Positions 50,557 through 58,564 of a stretch of 64,000 nucleotides of DNA are shown one piece after another. The notes under the pieces were generated by a model. The model saw only the letters and a program-made list of their open reading frames with translations. It searched no databases and was not told the DNA's origin. The stretch comes from an uncultured Bacteroides sp. Its GTDB lineage: Bacteria; Bacteroidota; Bacteroidia; Bacteroidales; Bacteroidaceae. Both the position numbers and the translations under genes were made by a program. Position 1 is the stretch's first letter, and each line of letters begins with the position of its first letter. The stretch is from assembly GCF_900547205.1 (NCBI RefSeq), contig NZ_URFY01000001.1, positions 62,001 through 126,000 of the forward strand, written 5' to 3'.

Positions 50557-51498
50557 CTATTTCACCGTTCTAAGGAAGCGATTCCATCGGTATCCGTCGA
50601 ACACCCCCGTTCCTTTCTCTTTGGAGAACCAGATAAGCGAAGCTTTCCCGATGATATGGTCTTGCGGAACGAATCCGAACAGGCGCGAATCGGACAGGTT
50701 GACGGTGTTGTTGGCTCCCATCCAATAGTAATCTTTGGTGAAATAGCAATGTTGTGTAGGTTTTCCGTCCACATAGAGCGTGTCGTTCTTGATTTCCGCT
50801 TGTTTGCCTTCGTGCATCACGAGCGTGTTTCGCAGCAATGTGGCGTTCCACGGATAGACCCTGACGAACTTTCCTTTGCCGGGGACGATAAGCGGTTTCA
50901 GCTCCGCTTCATCTTTTCGGGTCAAAGGCTGAATCCAGTTTCTGTCACTCATAGCTTGTTCCAGCAAGTAATATTCATAACGGCTGAAACTGCGGACGTG
51001 CGTGCTGTCGCTGCTTCCCATCAGTCCGTCGTCGGCGATGGAAAGGGTGTTCATGAGGGAGGTTATCAGGTTTTCTTTGCCGGCAGGATAAGCGTACAGT
51101 CTCTTTTTGTCAGGGTTGAACTGCGCTTTGGGTGAGATGGCGGAGAAGAGTGAATCTACCAGCAAAGTATCTCCCGGAGTGCCGATGCAACGGCTGATAT
51201 ATATTTCACGACGGTCGATGATTGGTTGATTGATTCCTGCAGGATTGTTAAAGACGACAATATCTTGCGCCCGTACAGGACGTTCGCACCAGCGATGATA
51301 GGAGAATAGCGACATGAAAGGCACACGAAGCCCGTAGCTCCACTTGTTGACTAAGATGCGTTCTCCCTGAAAGATGGAATTTTCCATTCCGGTGGAGGGG
51401 ATGAGACAAGACGTAAAAGCAAATCCCCGGAGCAGAAGCACTGCTACTATTGCTCCGGCGAATACTAGTATCCATTTGAATTTACGGATGTTCATCAT
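50557..51498 (-). CDS. Signal peptidase I paralogue lacking both catalytic residues
   Basis: Encodes 313 residues with one N-terminal membrane segment and the S26 fold. Aligning by eye with Escherichia coli LepB, IPSGSMMPTL corresponds to IPSTGMENSI, so the nucleophile position before Met is Gly37. YIKRAVGLPGD corresponds to YISRCIGTPGD, so the general-base Lys is Ser102. Both active-site residues are therefore replaced, while box C-E features (DIVVF, TPGDTL, YWMGANN) remain. It starts 13 bases after the catalytically intact lepB. It is probably a pseudoenzyme, perhaps a partner or regulator of LepB; alternative nucleophiles such as Ser35 cannot be excluded. Confidence 0.85.
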   Translation of the reverse strand: MMNIRKFKWILVFAGAIVAVLLLRGFAFTSCLIPSTGMENSIFQGERILVNKWSYGLRVPFMSLFSYHRWCERPVRAQDIVVFNNPAGINQPIIDRREIYISRCIGTPGDTLLVDSLFSAISPKAQFNPDKKRLYAYPAGKENLITSLMNTLSIADDGLMGSSDSTHVRSFSRYEYYLLEQAMSDRNWIQPLTRKDEAELKPLIVPGKGKFVRVYPWNATLLRNTLVMHEGKQAEIKNDTLYVDGKPTQHCYFTKDYYWMGANNTVNLSDSRLFGFVPQDHIIGKASLIWFSKEKGTGVFDGYRWNRFLRTVK

Positions 51499-51511
51499 AT
51501 CAATGTAAACC

Positions 51512-52996
51512 TCAGTCTACCCATTTGAAAAGGCGGTTCCAGCGGATTTTACCGTCAAACCAACCACGGTCTTTGTCTAGAGATAACCACACTACGATAG
51601 GCTTGCCTACCACGTGGTCTTCGGGAACGAAGCCCCAATAACGGGAGTCGGCAGAGTTGTGACGGTTATCACCCATCATCCAGTAGTAATCCATCTTGAA
51701 GGTATACTGGTTGGTCTTTTCGCCGTTGATGTAGAATCCGTCCGGCTTCACTTCCAGTTTGTTGCCTTCGTAAGCCACGATGCAACGTTCGTAGATAGGA
51801 AGGTTGTCTTCCGTCAGCGTAATCGTAGCTCCCTTGGCAGGAATCCAGATAGGACCGTAGTTGTTGCGATTCCACTTAGTGTAAAGGTTCAGCGGATACA
51901 TTTGTCCGGCATATTCTTCCGGTTCCATCACTATCTTGCTGATTAACTTCTTGTTGCCCGATAAAGTGTCATACATCTTTTTGGTTAGCGGGAAATGATA
52001 TACGGGATTCAGCTTTCCTTCTGCATTCCGGCTGTTGAGTCCCATTTCCAATAGTCCGCCTTCCCAACCGGAATCTTCAATTAACATCGTGTCGTCGTTG
52101 CTTATGCCAAGTTCGCGAAGCATATCCTCAGGAATGTACGGACCAGTAGTCTGAACGAAGTAATTGAATTGTAGGTTTTCAGGATTTTCAATAGCCTTTC
52201 CGTCTATCATCACTTGTCCGTCCACAATTTGGAGCGTGTCGCCTGGCAAGCCTACACAGCGTTTTACGTAATTCTCCCGACGGTCCACCGGACGCCAGAG
52301 GACTTCTCCGTAAGTGCGCGGATTGTCGATAATCTGCTTGCGGCCGGCAGCATAGTATAAATTGTAAATGGTACGTTGTTGTTCGCGTGTCAAGCTATCC
52401 ATTTCTATTTGTTTGGGATACATCCGCTGCCCTTCATTGTAAGCTAGTGTATAGAAGTCGGTAGTCTGCTGATATTTTACCGCTACGGTATCTCCTGCGG
52501 GGAAGTTGAACACAACAATATCGTTCAACTTTACCTTCCCGAAGCCCGGCACCCGTTTATACTTCCACTGCGGCCACTCGAAATACGATTTAGTATTAAC
52601 AATTGGCAGTGTATGCTGTGCCAACGGCATAGAAAGCGGAGTGTTCGGCACGCGGGGACCGTAGCTCATCTTGCTCACATACAGGAAATCGCCCACCAAC
52701 AATGATTTTTCTAACGAAGAAGAAGGAATCTGGTAGTTCTGGAAGATATAGATATTGACGAAGTAGACGGCTACCAACGCAAAAACGATGGCATCTACCC
52801 AACTCATGACGCTGCGGACAGCCGGATTCTTCGACTTTTTCCAGAACGACCAAGGTATTTTCTTTGTGATATAAATATCGAAAATGACAGGAACGATGAT
52901 TAATCCCCACCAACTCCGTACCCAGACGAGGAAGGCGAGATAAAGAACAATAGCAATGGCGCATTTAATCCATTGAGCGCGTGTGGCTTGACTCAT
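51512..52996 (-). CDS. lepB: Signal peptidase I
   Basis: Encodes 494 residues, longer than the 324 of Escherichia coli because of insertions in the periplasmic domain. Two membrane segments (about 13-43 and 67-86) precede the catalytic region. Ser94 lies in IPSSSLEKSL and Lys245 in YVKRCVGLPGDTL, both intact. The C-terminal box YYWMMGDNRHNSADSRYWG carries the GDN/S-x-DSR motif. It cleaves signal peptides of Sec substrates on the periplasmic face. It is 35 bases behind dapB and 13 ahead of a second, inactive-looking paralogue, in one operon. Confidence 0.95.
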   Translation of the reverse strand: MSQATRAQWIKCAIAIVLYLAFLVWVRSWWGLIIVPVIFDIYITKKIPWSFWKKSKNPAVRSVMSWVDAIVFALVAVYFVNIYIFQNYQIPSSSLEKSLLVGDFLYVSKMSYGPRVPNTPLSMPLAQHTLPIVNTKSYFEWPQWKYKRVPGFGKVKLNDIVVFNFPAGDTVAVKYQQTTDFYTLAYNEGQRMYPKQIEMDSLTREQQRTIYNLYYAAGRKQIIDNPRTYGEVLWRPVDRRENYVKRCVGLPGDTLQIVDGQVMIDGKAIENPENLQFNYFVQTTGPYIPEDMLRELGISNDDTMLIEDSGWEGGLLEMGLNSRNAEGKLNPVYHFPLTKKMYDTLSGNKKLISKIVMEPEEYAGQMYPLNLYTKWNRNNYGPIWIPAKGATITLTEDNLPIYERCIVAYEGNKLEVKPDGFYINGEKTNQYTFKMDYYWMMGDNRHNSADSRYWGFVPEDHVVGKPIVVWLSLDKDRGWFDGKIRWNRLFKWVD

Positions 52997-53031
52997 AATG
53001 ATATATTTATTTAAAACTTGGTTCCGGTTTC

Positions 53032-53796
53032 TTAATCGTTTAAGAACGGAAATAAATCGCTCATGCCCAGATAACCTTCATGGTTGGCAGTATACTCGGC
53101 AGCCAGTACGGCTCCCAGTACAAAGCCTCCGCGGCTTTTGGCATCGTGCGTGATTGAAATGGTATCTACGTCCGATTCGTAACGGATGGTGTGGATGCCG
53201 AACACTTCACCTTCGCGGATGGAGCTGACAGGCAGCTCGTTGGCAGCGCAGGCTTCGGTTCCGCTCACCGTTCCGTCCGGTGCGGCAAAAGTACCTTTCA
53301 CCCATTTATCCTTGCGGTCTATATTCTCTAGAATACCTTCCGCCAGAGTGATAGCTGTTCCGCTGGGAGCATCCATTTTGTGGATGTGGTGCGTTTCGCT
53401 CATAGACACGTCGTATCCGGGGAATTGGTTCATTATCTTGGCTAGATACTTGTTTACGGCAGAGAAAATGGAAACACCCAGACTGAAGTTTGACGACCAG
53501 AAAAGTGTTTTGCCGCCTTCTGTGCATAGTTCCTTGATTTCTTCGCCATGCTCGGCCATCCATCCGGTGCTACCCGATACGAGTTTCACTCCGGCTTTGA
53601 AAGTCTTCATATAATTGCCGTATGCCACCATCGGATTGGTAAATTCAATGGCTACATCTGCCGATTTGAATGCTTCCGATTCGAAGTCTCCCTGATTATC
53701 AACATCGATGATGCAGACGATTTCATGTCCGCGACTACGGGCAACTTTCTCTATTTCCTTGCCCATTTTTCCGTAACCGATCAGTGCTATTTTCAT
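53032..53796 (-). CDS. dapB: 4-hydroxy-tetrahydrodipicolinate reductase
   Basis: Encodes 254 residues from the ATG at 53796 (MKIALIGYGKMGKE). A longer frame from 53862 overlaps two promoter boxes and is rejected. DapB reduces hydroxy-tetrahydrodipicolinate with NAD(P)H in the lysine/diaminopimelate pathway, in the cytosol. The Rossmann GYGKMGKE, the GSTGW loop, the catalytic His-His-x-His in SETHHIHKMDAPSGTA with Lys, and the C-terminal SRGGFVLGA are all present. It heads the operon dapB-lepB-lepB paralogue-wbqC, a mix of peptidoglycan-precursor and secretion genes. Confidence 0.96.
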   Translation of the reverse strand: MKIALIGYGKMGKEIEKVARSRGHEIVCIIDVDNQGDFESEAFKSADVAIEFTNPMVAYGNYMKTFKAGVKLVSGSTGWMAEHGEEIKELCTEGGKTLFWSSNFSLGVSIFSAVNKYLAKIMNQFPGYDVSMSETHHIHKMDAPSGTAITLAEGILENIDRKDKWVKGTFAAPDGTVSGTEACAANELPVSSIREGEVFGIHTIRYESDVDTISITHDAKSRGGFVLGAVLAAEYTANHEGYLGMSDLFPFLND

Positions 53797-53828
53797 TGTT
53801 TTCTGACTTATATTCAAAATAATAGTCG

Positions 53829-53836
53829 CAAAGATA
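53829..53836 (-). promoter_or_regulatory. -7 box of the dapB operon
   Basis: Minus-strand TATCTTTG, 32 bases ahead of the dapB ATG. It faces a divergent -7 box 10 bases away (53847-53854). Confidence 0.6.
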
Positions 53837-53846
53837 AGATTTTTAT

Positions 53847-53854
53847 TACATTTG
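53847..53854 (+). promoter_or_regulatory. -7 box of the DUF2851 gene
   Basis: TACATTTG matches TAnnTTTG, 25 bases ahead of the ATG at 53880. The dapB and DUF2851 promoters overlap back to back, so polymerase cannot use both at once. Confidence 0.6.
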
Positions 53855-53879
53855 CAGCGCACATTAACGTCTTGTTAAC

Positions 53880-55163
53880 ATGGAACACCTTCTCCACTAC
53901 GTGTGGAAACATAAATTATTTCCCCTCAAAATACTGCAAACCACCAAAGGCTTACCGGTAGAAGTAATAGACCCCGGACTCCATAACTCCAATGCCGGCC
54001 CCGATTTCTTTAATGCAAAACTAAAGATAGACGGCACGCTGTGGGTGGGAAACGTAGAGATACATACTCATGCATCCGACTGGTTTCGCCACGGACACGA
54101 GAGCGATAAAACATACGATTCCGTCATTCTGCACGTCGTTGCCGAGCCGGATGCCGAAGTGAGCCGCTCCAATGGAGAAGTGATTCCGCAATTGCAGTTG
54201 ACCTGCCCCGAGCATATACAAACTCATTATCACGAACTTTGTGCGGCCGACCAGTATCCGGCTTGTTATTCCGTCATCAGTTCTTTGCCCAAACTGACGA
54301 TTCACTCGTGGCTGACAGCCTTGCAAACGGAACGGCTTGAACAGAAAGCCAAGCTTATCGGCGAGCGGCTGAAACGTTGCGGCAGTAATTGGGAAGACGC
54401 ATTCTTCATCACGCTGGCACGCAACTACGGTTTCGGACTCAATGGAGATGCTTTTGAAATGTGGGCGGGCTTGCTGCCGTTTCGTGCGGTGGATAAGCAT
54501 CGGAATGATTTGTTTCAGATAGAAGCCTTCTTCTTCGGTATGGCTGGTTTGCTCGAAGAAACGTTTTTGAAGAAAGAGCAGGAGGATGATTACAGTTTCC
54601 GCTTGCGCAAGGAGTTTCGCTATTTGCAGCGGAAGTTCGAGATTACTCAGGTGATGGATGCTTCTCTGTGGAGCTTTCTAAGGCTACGGCCCGAGAACTT
54701 TCCTCATGTGCGGCTGGCACAATTGGCTTATCTCTATCAGAAAGCAGACAAACTCTTCTCTCGTGTGCTCGAAGCTGAAACCTTGTCGGAGGTGAGAGCG
54801 ATACTGCGCACCCGCACTTCCGCTTATTGGAAAGACCATTTTATGTTCGGACGGCCTTCTCCTGAACGGGAGAAAACGATGGGAGAGGGTTCGCTCAACC
54901 TGATAGTGATAAATACCGTTGTCCCGTTTCTATATACCTACGGCTTGCATAAGGCTGACGATGGGATGTGTGAACGTGCCGGGCGTTTCCTCGAAGAGTT
55001 GAAAGCTGAGAATAATCATATCATCCGTTCGTGGAGCAATGCCGGACTACCCGTAACTTCTGCTGCGGATAGCCAGGCGTTGATACAACTCCGAAAGGAA
55101 TACTGCGACAAGAGAAAATGTTTGTATTGCCGTTTCGGGTATGAGTATTTGCGGAAGAAGTAA
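53880..55163 (+). CDS. DUF2851 family protein
   Basis: Encodes 427 residues. The N terminus is typical of the family (EHLLHYVWKHKLFPLKILQTTKGLPVEVIDPG, then NAGPDFFNAKLKIDGTLWVGNVEIH, then HASDWFRHGHESDKTYDSVILHVV). A mid-region with FFITLARNYGFGLNGDAFE and a C-terminal Cys/His-containing end (EYCDKRKCLYCRFGYEYL) follow. It has no signal peptide. The N-terminal part (E-I-H...D-W...Y..VILHVV) has the look of a nuclease-like beta core, but I would not assign an activity. The family is almost restricted to Bacteroidetes and is uncharacterised. Monocistronic and divergent from dapB. Confidence 0.87.
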   Translation: MEHLLHYVWKHKLFPLKILQTTKGLPVEVIDPGLHNSNAGPDFFNAKLKIDGTLWVGNVEIHTHASDWFRHGHESDKTYDSVILHVVAEPDAEVSRSNGEVIPQLQLTCPEHIQTHYHELCAADQYPACYSVISSLPKLTIHSWLTALQTERLEQKAKLIGERLKRCGSNWEDAFFITLARNYGFGLNGDAFEMWAGLLPFRAVDKHRNDLFQIEAFFFGMAGLLEETFLKKEQEDDYSFRLRKEFRYLQRKFEITQVMDASLWSFLRLRPENFPHVRLAQLAYLYQKADKLFSRVLEAETLSEVRAILRTRTSAYWKDHFMFGRPSPEREKTMGEGSLNLIVINTVVPFLYTYGLHKADDGMCERAGRFLEELKAENNHIIRSWSNAGLPVTSAADSQALIQLRKEYCDKRKCLYCRFGYEYLRKK

Positions 55164-55217
55164 GAGTCGTATATACTATTTCGTTGCTTCCATATATGGA
55201 GATGTTAAAGATGTGAT

Positions 55218-55225
55218 TATCTTTG
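55218..55225 (+). promoter_or_regulatory. -7 box of the DUF4348 gene
   Basis: TATCTTTG, 49 bases ahead of the first ATG at 55275. Confidence 0.5.
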
Positions 55226-55274
55226 TGGCTTGAAAGTGAGACTTAATATAGAGGCAATAAACCACTAATATTTT

Positions 55275-55838
55275 ATGATTATGGAAGTGAAAAGATTTTT
55301 GTATGGTCTGTTAGTCAGTGTGTTGCTGGCAAGCGTATCTTTGAACTCTTACGGTAGTGATTCAGTAACTAGAGCCGGGGATGAAGCAGCACACGAGCAG
55401 GAAGATTTCAAGACGTTTCTGGATAAGTTTACTTCCAGTGCCGCTTTTCAATATACCCGTATTAAGTTTCCGTTGAAAACCCCTATTACTTTGTTGGCAG
55501 ATGACGGAGAAACTGAAAAGACATTTCCTTTCACTCAAGAGAAATGGCCGTTGCTGGATGGAGAGATGATGAAAGAGGAGCGTATCGAGCAGGAAGAAGG
55601 GGGAGTCTATGTATCAAAGTTTACGCTAAACGAGCCGAAGCATAAAGTGTTTGAAGCAGGCTACGAAGAGTCTGAGGTTGATTTGCGCGTCGAGTTTGAA
55701 CTGTTGCCCGATGGTAAATGGTATGTGGTAGATTGCTATACCGGATGGTACGCTTACGATTTGCCTATCGGCGAATTGAAGCAGACCATTCAACACGTGA
55801 AAGAAGAGAACGCAGCTTTTAAGGAGTTGCATCCCTGA
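55275..55838 (+). CDS. Exported DUF4348-like protein
   Basis: Encodes 187 residues. A signal peptide is clear (MEVKRFLYGLLVSVLLASVSLNSYGSD); the start could also be the ATG at 55281, two codons later. The mature part resembles DUF4348 proteins of Bacteroides (EDFKTFLDKFTSSAAFQYTRIKFPL, then a beta-rich region with WYVVDCYTGWYAY). The fold is probably NTF2-like or cystatin-like by strand pattern, but this is a guess. The function is unknown. It converges on the DUF1573 gene with only 2 bases between stops. Confidence 0.7.
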   Translation: MIMEVKRFLYGLLVSVLLASVSLNSYGSDSVTRAGDEAAHEQEDFKTFLDKFTSSAAFQYTRIKFPLKTPITLLADDGETEKTFPFTQEKWPLLDGEMMKEERIEQEEGGVYVSKFTLNEPKHKVFEAGYEESEVDLRVEFELLPDGKWYVVDCYTGWYAYDLPIGELKQTIQHVKEENAAFKELHP

Positions 55839-55840
55839 AA

Positions 55841-56356
55841 CTATGGATTCCCCACATAATATCCCAATTCCGACTCTTTTCCATCTACCATCTCCCTCAC
55901 AATACCGTTCTTAGCGTTAAACTCCTGAAAGAGTTCTTCGTAATCGCGTGTGTAGTCAGCATCGGGAACCACATTCACGTCAAACCTCAATTCCGCCCTT
56001 CCATTGGGAATCATATTGCCGTAGATGCGTATGCGGTGCACCACTTCGCCGACGTTCTTTATGCTGTTGTAGGTAGCTTTAAACTGCCGGATGCCCTTCT
56101 CCGGGATGATGATGTGCGAGCTTTTATCCAGTATGATGCATCCGCAGGACGGTTGCATATCCGAAATAATCAGCGGGGCTTCTCCAGTGTTGGTGATAGC
56201 AAACATGATATCGAGTTGCTGCCCTTGTTTGATAGGATAGTAATGCCTGACGGAATCCTGTATCGTCATGCTTGTGGGGCGCACCTCCTTTTTGCATGAA
56301 GCAAAGCAGAAAGGAAGCATTGCCAGTGCGAGAATATAAAATATCGATTTGTTCAT
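55841..56356 (-). CDS. DUF1573 lipoprotein
   Basis: Encodes 171 residues from the ATG at 56356, giving a lipoprotein signal with lipobox FASC. A frame from 56395 lacks a proper signal. The DUF1573 beta-sandwich (FAITNTGEAPLIISDMQPSCGCI) is present with its conserved CGC. DUF1573 belongs to the ASPM/SPD-2/Hydin immunoglobulin-like group and is common in envelope proteins of Bacteroidetes. It lies 39 bases behind the DUF4838 gene and is the distal gene of the putative exopolysaccharide operon. Its contribution there is unknown. Confidence 0.85.
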   Translation of the reverse strand: MNKSIFYILALAMLPFCFASCKKEVRPTSMTIQDSVRHYYPIKQGQQLDIMFAITNTGEAPLIISDMQPSCGCIILDKSSHIIIPEKGIRQFKATYNSIKNVGEVVHRIRIYGNMIPNGRAELRFDVNVVPDADYTRDYEELFQEFNAKNGIVREMVDGKESELGYYVGNP

Positions 56357-56395
56357 AGTTCCTATTATATTTAGTGAGATCACTCTTTCGTCCAT

Positions 56396-58564
56396 TTATG
56401 AGGGAATGAATGCTATTTCATCCACTCCGATTTGCGCACCTTGCTTTCCCGAACCGGTCATTTTTATACTTAATGTTTCTGTTCCATTCAAGTCAGCCGA
56501 TAGGACAGCTTTAACCATTTCCCCCTTTTCATCGTGATTATTCGGGTCGAGATGAATCTTTTTGTAGCTTACTCCGTCTTTCAGCAATTCAATTTCCAGC
56601 GGTGCATAGATTCGATGGCGGGGAAGATGGAGGAAGCTAATATAAACTGTGCCCGATGCATCTATTCCTTTTACAGGCAGAGTGATGTTATATTCATCTT
56701 GTGGGATGATTACCCAACCTTGATGATAATTGCCCGGTAAACCGTGAGTCCCGTCTGTAAGTAAGCACCTATTATTATCAACCATTTTATCTGATGCAGA
56801 TGTTGCAGTCGGGCGAATCCCAAGAAATAGATTACTCTTTTTTAAGTCCGAAGCAAGTATGTATTGTTCCCATTCCTTTATATAATAATCGATTTCATCG
56901 GACGATTCGCTGTAATACTCCATTCCGGCAAATGCTTTATGCTCTCGGAGTTGGGTTATCCATTGCCGGGCTTGAGGGATAGGGCGAAGCGTTTTGCCAT
57001 CTTCCTTAGCATATCCGTAAGCATCATAACTATGATTGCGTCCCAATTCGAGCCGGGTGAAGGATAAAGCGGTCTGAAGTTCATGGAGCTTTTTGCGTTC
57101 TTTTCCTTTAGCGTTGGAAACAAAATCGCCCATTTCATCGTAGAATTTGATAAACTTATCCGGATGGAGGAAAGATTCCTCCGTTTCTTTGATGCTCGCA
57201 TAAACTCCCAGCTTCTTTCCGGATTGGGTGCTGTTTTCTAAATGCAGATAGTAATCGTACAACCACTTTCTCGCTACAGGAAACTCTTGATTCAGGAACT
57301 TACCGACTAACTCCTCTACGGAAAGATCAGGATTGATAAGTAGTGAAGATAATACAAAAGTCCTCATTTCATCGAGAGAAGAGTAGCTATATCCGCTCCC
57401 GTTGTAGAAGATGCCGCTGGCTCCATGCTTCTTGAACAGTTGCAGTCTTTGCCGGGCTATCTTAAGCACGGGGAAAGGAGTCAGATAGTCGTCGAAGTTA
57501 TTGATATAATCCCATATATAGATGTTCTTCGTGACCTTCTTCCATTGTTCCAGTTGTTTAGTGAAGACCTTTACGTGCACTTCTTTCTTATCTATCCTGC
57601 GTAGCGGGAGGTCTATGGCACTAACCATTACCCCGGCGTTTGCCGGTAGTAGTTTCTCTGTTGCCTGGCGGGTACTGAGATAGGATGTCGTAAAGAAGAA
57701 GTGATGAGGAAATCGACCGGACAAGCGGATGATTAACTCTGTGACCGCAGGAGTGGCGTTCTTGGTAGTGTTCCCCATTGCCGTACACGACGAGCAGGTG
57801 CAAACAAATGGATTATCATCCGGTGCAATCAAGAAACGCATCTTTGCATTTTCTCCATAATTATCTACAATATAGCTTTCAAGCTGCCGATACATATCTT
57901 CGGAAGAAAAGCAAAGTTGCTCCTCATTCCGCTTACCGTCGATGGTGGCACATAGCTTTTCGGCATTCTCTCCAAGAACTTTCCGCAGATTATGCCCCCA
58001 TATTCCCCAACTATCATCAAAGTTGTTCAGCCCGACGACACCTACATAGTCGGCATTTAGACCTGTGGGCGAGTAGATGCTTTGATAGTCGAAAGCAAAT
58101 GTTCCGGTCGTATCTTTCAGGTTGATAAGGGCAGGGGGAAGATCGGAACCGTTGATACGGGGATCCTCCTGGCTTATCTTCTTTATCAGTTGATATTGCA
58201 ACCACAACATTTGCCTGCTGTCCGAAGCTGTCAGGCTGATATCCGCCCCTTTGCACGTAAGCTTAAAACCATCTTGCAGCGTAGGGTCAATGCGGATAAT
58301 GATGCGCCACATATCTTTCTCCGAAACGCCGAAAGCTATCATCTCATCCTCTTTCGCCCGCTTGTTGAGATGCTCGTATAAATACTTTGCCCAACGCGTA
58401 TCTTTGTCGATAGGGTTCTCGCCGATAGTGACGAGATATCCTTCTTTAGACGCGAACATCTCCGTGTGTGCCTGCATACGGCAACCAGATAGAAGGCTGC
58501 AAAGGCACACGATTCCCACCAAGAGGGGGGAGAACCTGTCAGAATGAGATGTAAATCTGTGCAT
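56396..58564 (-). CDS. DUF4838 lipoprotein, putative glycan-active enzyme
   Basis: Encodes 722 residues with a lipobox (LLSGC). The N-terminal domain (about 40-150) resembles the domain that precedes GH20-type hexosaminidase barrels. A DUF4838 barrel-like region follows (FDYQSIYSPTGLNADYVG, FLIAPDDNPFVCTCSSCTAMG, NIYIWDYINNFDDYLTPFP, ASGIFYNGSGYSYSSLDEM), then a helical region and a C-terminal beta domain. No enzyme activity is proven for DUF4838. The gene start overlaps the end of the TPR/barrel gene by 26 bases, so the two are tightly coupled. In its position it could trim or modify the exported polymer, as PgaB does in the poly-N-acetylglucosamine system; that is inference. Confidence 0.8.
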   Translation of the reverse strand: MHRFTSHSDRFSPLLVGIVCLCSLLSGCRMQAHTEMFASKEGYLVTIGENPIDKDTRWAKYLYEHLNKRAKEDEMIAFGVSEKDMWRIIIRIDPTLQDGFKLTCKGADISLTASDSRQMLWLQYQLIKKISQEDPRINGSDLPPALINLKDTTGTFAFDYQSIYSPTGLNADYVGVVGLNNFDDSWGIWGHNLRKVLGENAEKLCATIDGKRNEEQLCFSSEDMYRQLESYIVDNYGENAKMRFLIAPDDNPFVCTCSSCTAMGNTTKNATPAVTELIIRLSGRFPHHFFFTTSYLSTRQATEKLLPANAGVMVSAIDLPLRRIDKKEVHVKVFTKQLEQWKKVTKNIYIWDYINNFDDYLTPFPVLKIARQRLQLFKKHGASGIFYNGSGYSYSSLDEMRTFVLSSLLINPDLSVEELVGKFLNQEFPVARKWLYDYYLHLENSTQSGKKLGVYASIKETEESFLHPDKFIKFYDEMGDFVSNAKGKERKKLHELQTALSFTRLELGRNHSYDAYGYAKEDGKTLRPIPQARQWITQLREHKAFAGMEYYSESSDEIDYYIKEWEQYILASDLKKSNLFLGIRPTATSASDKMVDNNRCLLTDGTHGLPGNYHQGWVIIPQDEYNITLPVKGIDASGTVYISFLHLPRHRIYAPLEIELLKDGVSYKKIHLDPNNHDEKGEMVKAVLSADLNGTETLSIKMTGSGKQGAQIGVDEIAFIPS

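Noticed and set aside
53797..53862. Longer N terminus for dapB starting at 53862
   Set aside because: It would include two divergent -7 boxes and adds residues that do not belong to the reductase fold. The start at 53796 opens directly with the nucleotide-binding motif.
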